A stretch of 64,000 bases of DNA, taken from NCBI RefSeq assembly GCF_008244685.1, contig NZ_VTFT01000001.1:2831248-2895247 (forward strand). The letters are read 5' to 3'. The translations under genes and the position numbers were made by a program. The DNA comes from Luteimonas viscosa. GTDB taxonomy: Bacteria > Pseudomonadota > Gammaproteobacteria > Xanthomonadales > Xanthomonadaceae. Position 1 is the first letter of the stretch. Every line of letters starts with the position of its first letter. Below, piece after piece: positions 61,162 to 64,000 of the stretch. Under the pieces are notes generated by a model, which saw nothing but the letters and a program-made list of their open reading frames with translations, was not told the origin of the DNA and searched no databases.

Positions 61162-61548
61162 TCATTCCCAGGCGCTGGGCGCTGCGCGCCGCTCCGGATC
61201 GCGCATCGGCACCACGCAGAAGCGGTGCCCGGTGGGCGCTTCCATCAGCCACCAGCGGTCGCGGACGAGTTCGATCCGGCGCGCGCCGAGCGCCTCGAGC
61301 CGGGATGCTTCGGCGTGGATGTCGTCGGCCTCGATGTCCAGGTGCACGCGCGAGGCGTGCTCGACCTTCTGCACTTCCACGTGCAGCCCGCCCGGCGCGC
61401 CGCCCAGGACCGCGTAGCGGCCGCGTCCGCCCTCGTCCGGGTCGGTGACCGGCAGGTCGAGTGCGCGGCTCCAGAAGCCGGCCGCGTCGGCCAGCGTGCC
61501 TTCGCCGCAATCGATCATGAAGCCGGCGAGTCTGCTGTGGTGGGGCAT
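61162..61548 (-). CDS. VOC-family protein, tandem copy 2
   Basis: A 128-residue paralogue of the preceding protein (MPHHSRLAGFMIDCGEGTLA, KVEHASRVHLDIEADDIHAE, TGHRFCVVPMRDPE). Start ATG 61548. The gap of 30 bp suggests one transcript. Small-molecule substrates of such proteins cannot be deduced. Confidence 0.87.
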   Translation of the reverse strand: MPHHSRLAGFMIDCGEGTLADAAGFWSRALDLPVTDPDEGGRGRYAVLGGAPGGLHVEVQKVEHASRVHLDIEADDIHAEASRLEALGARRIELVRDRWWLMEAPTGHRFCVVPMRDPERRAAPSAWE

Positions 61549-61647
61549 GGTGAGGCTTCCATGGGCGAGGGGATGGCGGGCACGGCGCATTGCAGCGGGG
61601 TGCTCTCGGGAGCGAAGGGGCAACGCAACGCGATCCCGACCATGGCG

Positions 61648-63087
61648 TCAGTCCGGCGCCGCGAGGTCGTCGAGCATCGCCTTGAGGAAGCGCGCGGCCT
61701 CGCCGCCGGTGCAGGCGCGATGGTCGAAGGTCAGCGACAGCGGGATCACCCGGTGCGACTCGAAACCGCCCACCACCGGCACGATCTGGTGGCGACCGCG
61801 TCCGGCTGCGACGATCGCCACGCACGGCGGTACCACCACCGGCGTCGCGTAGCGACCGGCGAACATGCCGAAGTTCGACAGCGAGATGGTGTAGCCCGAC
61901 AGCTCGGCGGCCGGGATGCTGCGGTCCTCCACCCGGGCGCGCAGGCGGTCGATGCCCTCGCGCACGCCGCGCGCGTCGAGCAGGTCGGCGTTGCGCAGCG
62001 CCGGCACGAACAGGCCGTCGGCGGTGTCGACGGCGATGCCGATGTCGACATGCGGGTGCAGGGTGCGCACGAGTTTGTCGCCGTCGAACCAGGCGTTGAG
62101 CGCCGGTACCGCGCGCGCGGCGGCGCAGATCGCGCGGATCAGGCGCACGGTCAGGTCGTTGCCGGGTTGCCAGGCGTGGATGTCGGCATCGTCGACCAGG
62201 CTGGTCGGCACGACCTTGCTGTGGGCGTCTGCCATCACCCGCGCCATGTTGCGGCGCACACCCTTGAGCTGTTCGGGTTGCCCGCTGGCGCTGACCGTCG
62301 GCGGCTGCGTGCGCATGGGCTTGCCACCCGCGGAGAGTGCGGTGCGTTCGCCGGCGGTGCGCACGCCGCCGCGTCCGGCATTCTCGCCGGAGTGCCCCGC
62401 GCGCCCGGACCCCGCTCCGCCCGACGGGGCGGGGGATGGAGCGGTTCCGCCGGCGGCCGCCTGCTTCACGTCGGCCATGGTCACCACGCCGTCGGCGCCG
62501 CTGCCGCGCACGCGCCCGAGGTCGACCTTGAGCTTGCGCGCGAGTGCGCGCACCGCGGGCATCGCCCGGATGCCGCCGACCGACACCGCCGCTTCGGCAT
62601 GCACGTCGTCGGACGCCTGCATCGCGCCGACCACGGTGCCGCTGTCGGCGCGTTCGCCGTCGCCAGGCTCCGACTTGTCCTCCGGCGGCGACTTGCCGCT
62701 CTGCTCGATCGCGCCGCCCTCGGTGGACGCGACCACGCGGTCGTCCGGCGCCGGATCCTGGCTGCCGACGCCCTTGCCGGACGCTGCCGGCGCGCCGTGG
62801 TGGTGGCCGGTGTCCTGGCCCTCCGCGCGCTGCGGCTGCGATGGATCGATCTCGAACTCGGCCAGCATCGCGCCGGTGACGATCACGTCGCCGGCATCGC
62901 CCGCGAGCCTGAGCACCTTGCCCGAGACCGGCGAGGGCACGTCGACCACCGCCTTGGCGGTCTCCATCGAGACGAGGTTGTCGTCCAGGCGGATGCTGTC
63001 GCCCTCCTTGACGTACCACTCGACGATGGTGGCGTCGGGCAGGCCTTCGCCGAGGTCCGGAAGCAGGAAGGTCTTCTTGTCGGCCAT
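61648..63087 (-). CDS. dihydrolipoamide acyltransferase (E2) of a branched-chain-type 2-oxoacid dehydrogenase
   Basis: A 479-residue E2. The lipoyl domain carries Lys45 in VSMETAKAVVDVPSP. A long polar linker follows. The peripheral-subunit-binding domain (MPAVRALARKLKVDLGRVRG) is near 190-225. The catalytic domain ends with LTFDHRACTGGEAARFL, where His456 is present but Thr460 replaces the Asp of the usual HxxxDG, a variant I believe occurs in other E2s of this type. It acts with the E1-beta encoded upstream on branched-chain or similar 2-oxoacids. Confidence 0.9.
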   Translation of the reverse strand: MADKKTFLLPDLGEGLPDATIVEWYVKEGDSIRLDDNLVSMETAKAVVDVPSPVSGKVLRLAGDAGDVIVTGAMLAEFEIDPSQPQRAEGQDTGHHHGAPAASGKGVGSQDPAPDDRVVASTEGGAIEQSGKSPPEDKSEPGDGERADSGTVVGAMQASDDVHAEAAVSVGGIRAMPAVRALARKLKVDLGRVRGSGADGVVTMADVKQAAAGGTAPSPAPSGGAGSGRAGHSGENAGRGGVRTAGERTALSAGGKPMRTQPPTVSASGQPEQLKGVRRNMARVMADAHSKVVPTSLVDDADIHAWQPGNDLTVRLIRAICAAARAVPALNAWFDGDKLVRTLHPHVDIGIAVDTADGLFVPALRNADLLDARGVREGIDRLRARVEDRSIPAAELSGYTISLSNFGMFAGRYATPVVVPPCVAIVAAGRGRHQIVPVVGGFESHRVIPLSLTFDHRACTGGEAARFLKAMLDDLAAPD

Positions 63088-63112
63088 GTCGGTTCGGTGT
63101 TCCTGTCGTGTG

Positions 63113-63451
63113 TCAGTCGATGCGTTCGATCTTGCGCGCCGGGACCCAGCCCCGGGCGCCGCGCGTGTTTTCCACCCACCACCAGTCGGCCAGTTCGTGA
63201 TGCAGGACGAGCGGCTCGCCCGGATCGACATCGAGCTCGGTGGTGTCGTAAGCGGCCAGCGCGGTCGCGGGACCGTGCTCGGCGTCGAACAGCGTGGCCG
63301 GGATCCAGCCGCCGATGCCGGTGGCGGTCGCCCAGACGAACTGCGGCCATTCGTCGTCCCGCTCGCCGAGCACCACGCGGTCGCCGATCCCGATCCGCAA
63401 TGCCGGCCGGTCCGGCGCGCGATGGACGGACGTGGCGCGGGCGCGCGCCAT
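63113..63451 (-). CDS. SH3-like protein between E1-beta and E2 genes
   Basis: A 112-residue protein. ATG 63451 lies three bases after the E1-beta stop; TTG 63457 is an alternative overlapping it. Two SH3-like repeats are visible: RIGIGDRVVLGERDDEWPQF-VWATATGIGGWIP, then LDVDPGEPLVLHHELADWWW-VENTRGARGWVPARKI. The gene is embedded in the dehydrogenase operon, with 25 bp to the E2 gene. Role unknown. Confidence 0.85.
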   Translation of the reverse strand: MARARATSVHRAPDRPALRIGIGDRVVLGERDDEWPQFVWATATGIGGWIPATLFDAEHGPATALAAYDTTELDVDPGEPLVLHHELADWWWVENTRGARGWVPARKIERID

Positions 63452-63453
63452 GT

Positions 63454-64000
63454 TCAACTTGCCGCCAGGGTGCGCCTGGCCGCGGCGACGATCCGGTCGG
63501 TGCCCGGCATGTACTTCATCTCCAGCCGGAACAGCGGCATGTGCGTGTCGTAACCGGTGACGCGTTCGACCGGCGCGACCAGGTCGTACATCGAATGCTC
63601 GGCCAGGCGCGCCGCGATCTCGGCGCCGAAGCCCGCGGTACGCGGCGCCTCGTGCACGATCACGCAGCGGCCGGTCTTGGCCACCGATTCAGCGATGGTG
63701 GCGAAATCCAGCGGCTTGAGCGTGGCGACGTCGATCACCTCGGCGCTGATGCCGTCGGCGGCCAGCTGTTCCGCCGCCTCGAGCGTTTCCTTGACCTGCG
63801 CGCCCCAGGTGACCAGGGTGACGTCGCTGCCGTCGCGCAGCACGTAGCACACGTCCAGTGGCAGCGCCTCGCCGTCGTCGGGCACGACTTCCTTGTACTG
63901 CCGGTAGATGCGCTTGGGCTCGAAGTAGATCACCGGGTCCGGCTCGCGGATCGCGGCCAGCAGCAGGCCGTAGGCGCGCGCGGGCGAGGACGGCAGCACC
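63454..64000 (-). CDS. 2-oxoacid dehydrogenase E1 component, beta subunit (partial)
   Basis: The last 182 codons of an E1-beta; the N-terminal part lies beyond the window. ARAYGLLLAAIREPDPVIYF, DVTLVTWGAQVKETLEAAEQ, EVIDVATLKPLDFATIAESV and RCVIVHEAPRTAGFGAEIAA are characteristic of the BCKDH/PDH beta C-terminal domain. First gene seen of the E1-beta, SH3-like, E2 operon. Confidence 0.93.
   Translation of the reverse strand, partial: VLPSSPARAYGLLLAAIREPDPVIYFEPKRIYRQYKEVVPDDGEALPLDVCYVLRDGSDVTLVTWGAQVKETLEAAEQLAADGISAEVIDVATLKPLDFATIAESVAKTGRCVIVHEAPRTAGFGAEIAARLAEHSMYDLVAPVERVTGYDTHMPLFRLEMKYMPGTDRIVAAARRTLAAS

Overview
The window is 64 kb of GC-rich chromosome that looks like a Lysobacteraceae/Xanthomonadaceae gammaproteobacterium (Lysobacter, Luteimonas or a relative). 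This rests on recognisable gene sets: a split B12-dependent ribonucleotide reductase, lysine-rich H1-like proteins, a PhoPQ pair behind a PepSY-like secreted protein, a 2-oxoacid dehydrogenase operon containing an SH3-like protein, and abundant GTAG-footed REP/BIME repeats like the SMAG elements of Stenotrophomonas. No species can be assigned without a search. Most of the window is ordinary, densely packed chromosome with short gaps and ATGA/GTGA stop-start overlaps.

0-6 kb is the accessory part. A Dabb protein, an RDD membrane protein and a secreted trypsin-like protease are followed by three colinear copies of a cassette encoding a 93-residue membrane protein. The copies are separated by a family of palindromic elements (arms GGGACGGAGGGAATTAA, foot TTTAGATC). 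Copies 2 and 3 flank and break a clearly lower-GC island: a STAND/Orc-like P-loop ATPase (4613-5902), an orphan 3' gene fragment (3780-3929) and a 177-residue protein whose stop codon comes from the repeat. This is the best candidate for an undescribed, probably defence-like and probably inactivated, system.

6-11 kb holds nrdJa and nrdJb separated by two histone H1-like genes, all on the minus strand. 11-20 kb on the plus strand: HtrA/DegQ protease, a DUF883-holin-like-YqjK-like envelope operon, an AI-2E family permease, a HAD phosphatase, a CSD-DUF1294 protein and an M17 aminopeptidase, ending in a REP array. 19.6-25.2 kb (minus) is one operon: ABC ATPase, permease, amidohydrolase-CIA30 fusion, histidine kinase, response regulator. 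25.4-30.4 kb (plus) is a MacAB-type exporter: adaptor, ATPase and two FtsX permeases. Then come dapA (with a duplicated 3' end downstream), an alpha/beta hydrolase, a second REP array, two EamA-type transporters, an MmcQ/YjbR protein and apt.

36.7-49.5 kb is mixed housekeeping: DUF4920, a lytic transglycosylase, a PQQ-type sugar dehydrogenase lipoprotein, a CPxCG protein, an EF-hand protein, a HAD hydrolase, a thioredoxin-reductase-like flavoprotein coupled to a PQ-loop membrane protein, a pseudopilin, a GGDEF-EAL protein, dusA coupled to an arginine-deiminase-like enzyme, and a PepSY-like protein ahead of phoP-phoQ. 51-64 kb: mtfA, birA-coaX-SPOR, tRNA-Thr(TGT), arginase, entericidin-like and CsbD-like stress genes, trpS with a C-terminal extension, an MBL hydrolase, two VOC proteins, and the E2, SH3-like and (cut by the window edge) E1-beta genes of a branched-chain-type 2-oxoacid dehydrogenase.

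All assignments come from reading translations and motifs by eye; no database search was possible.
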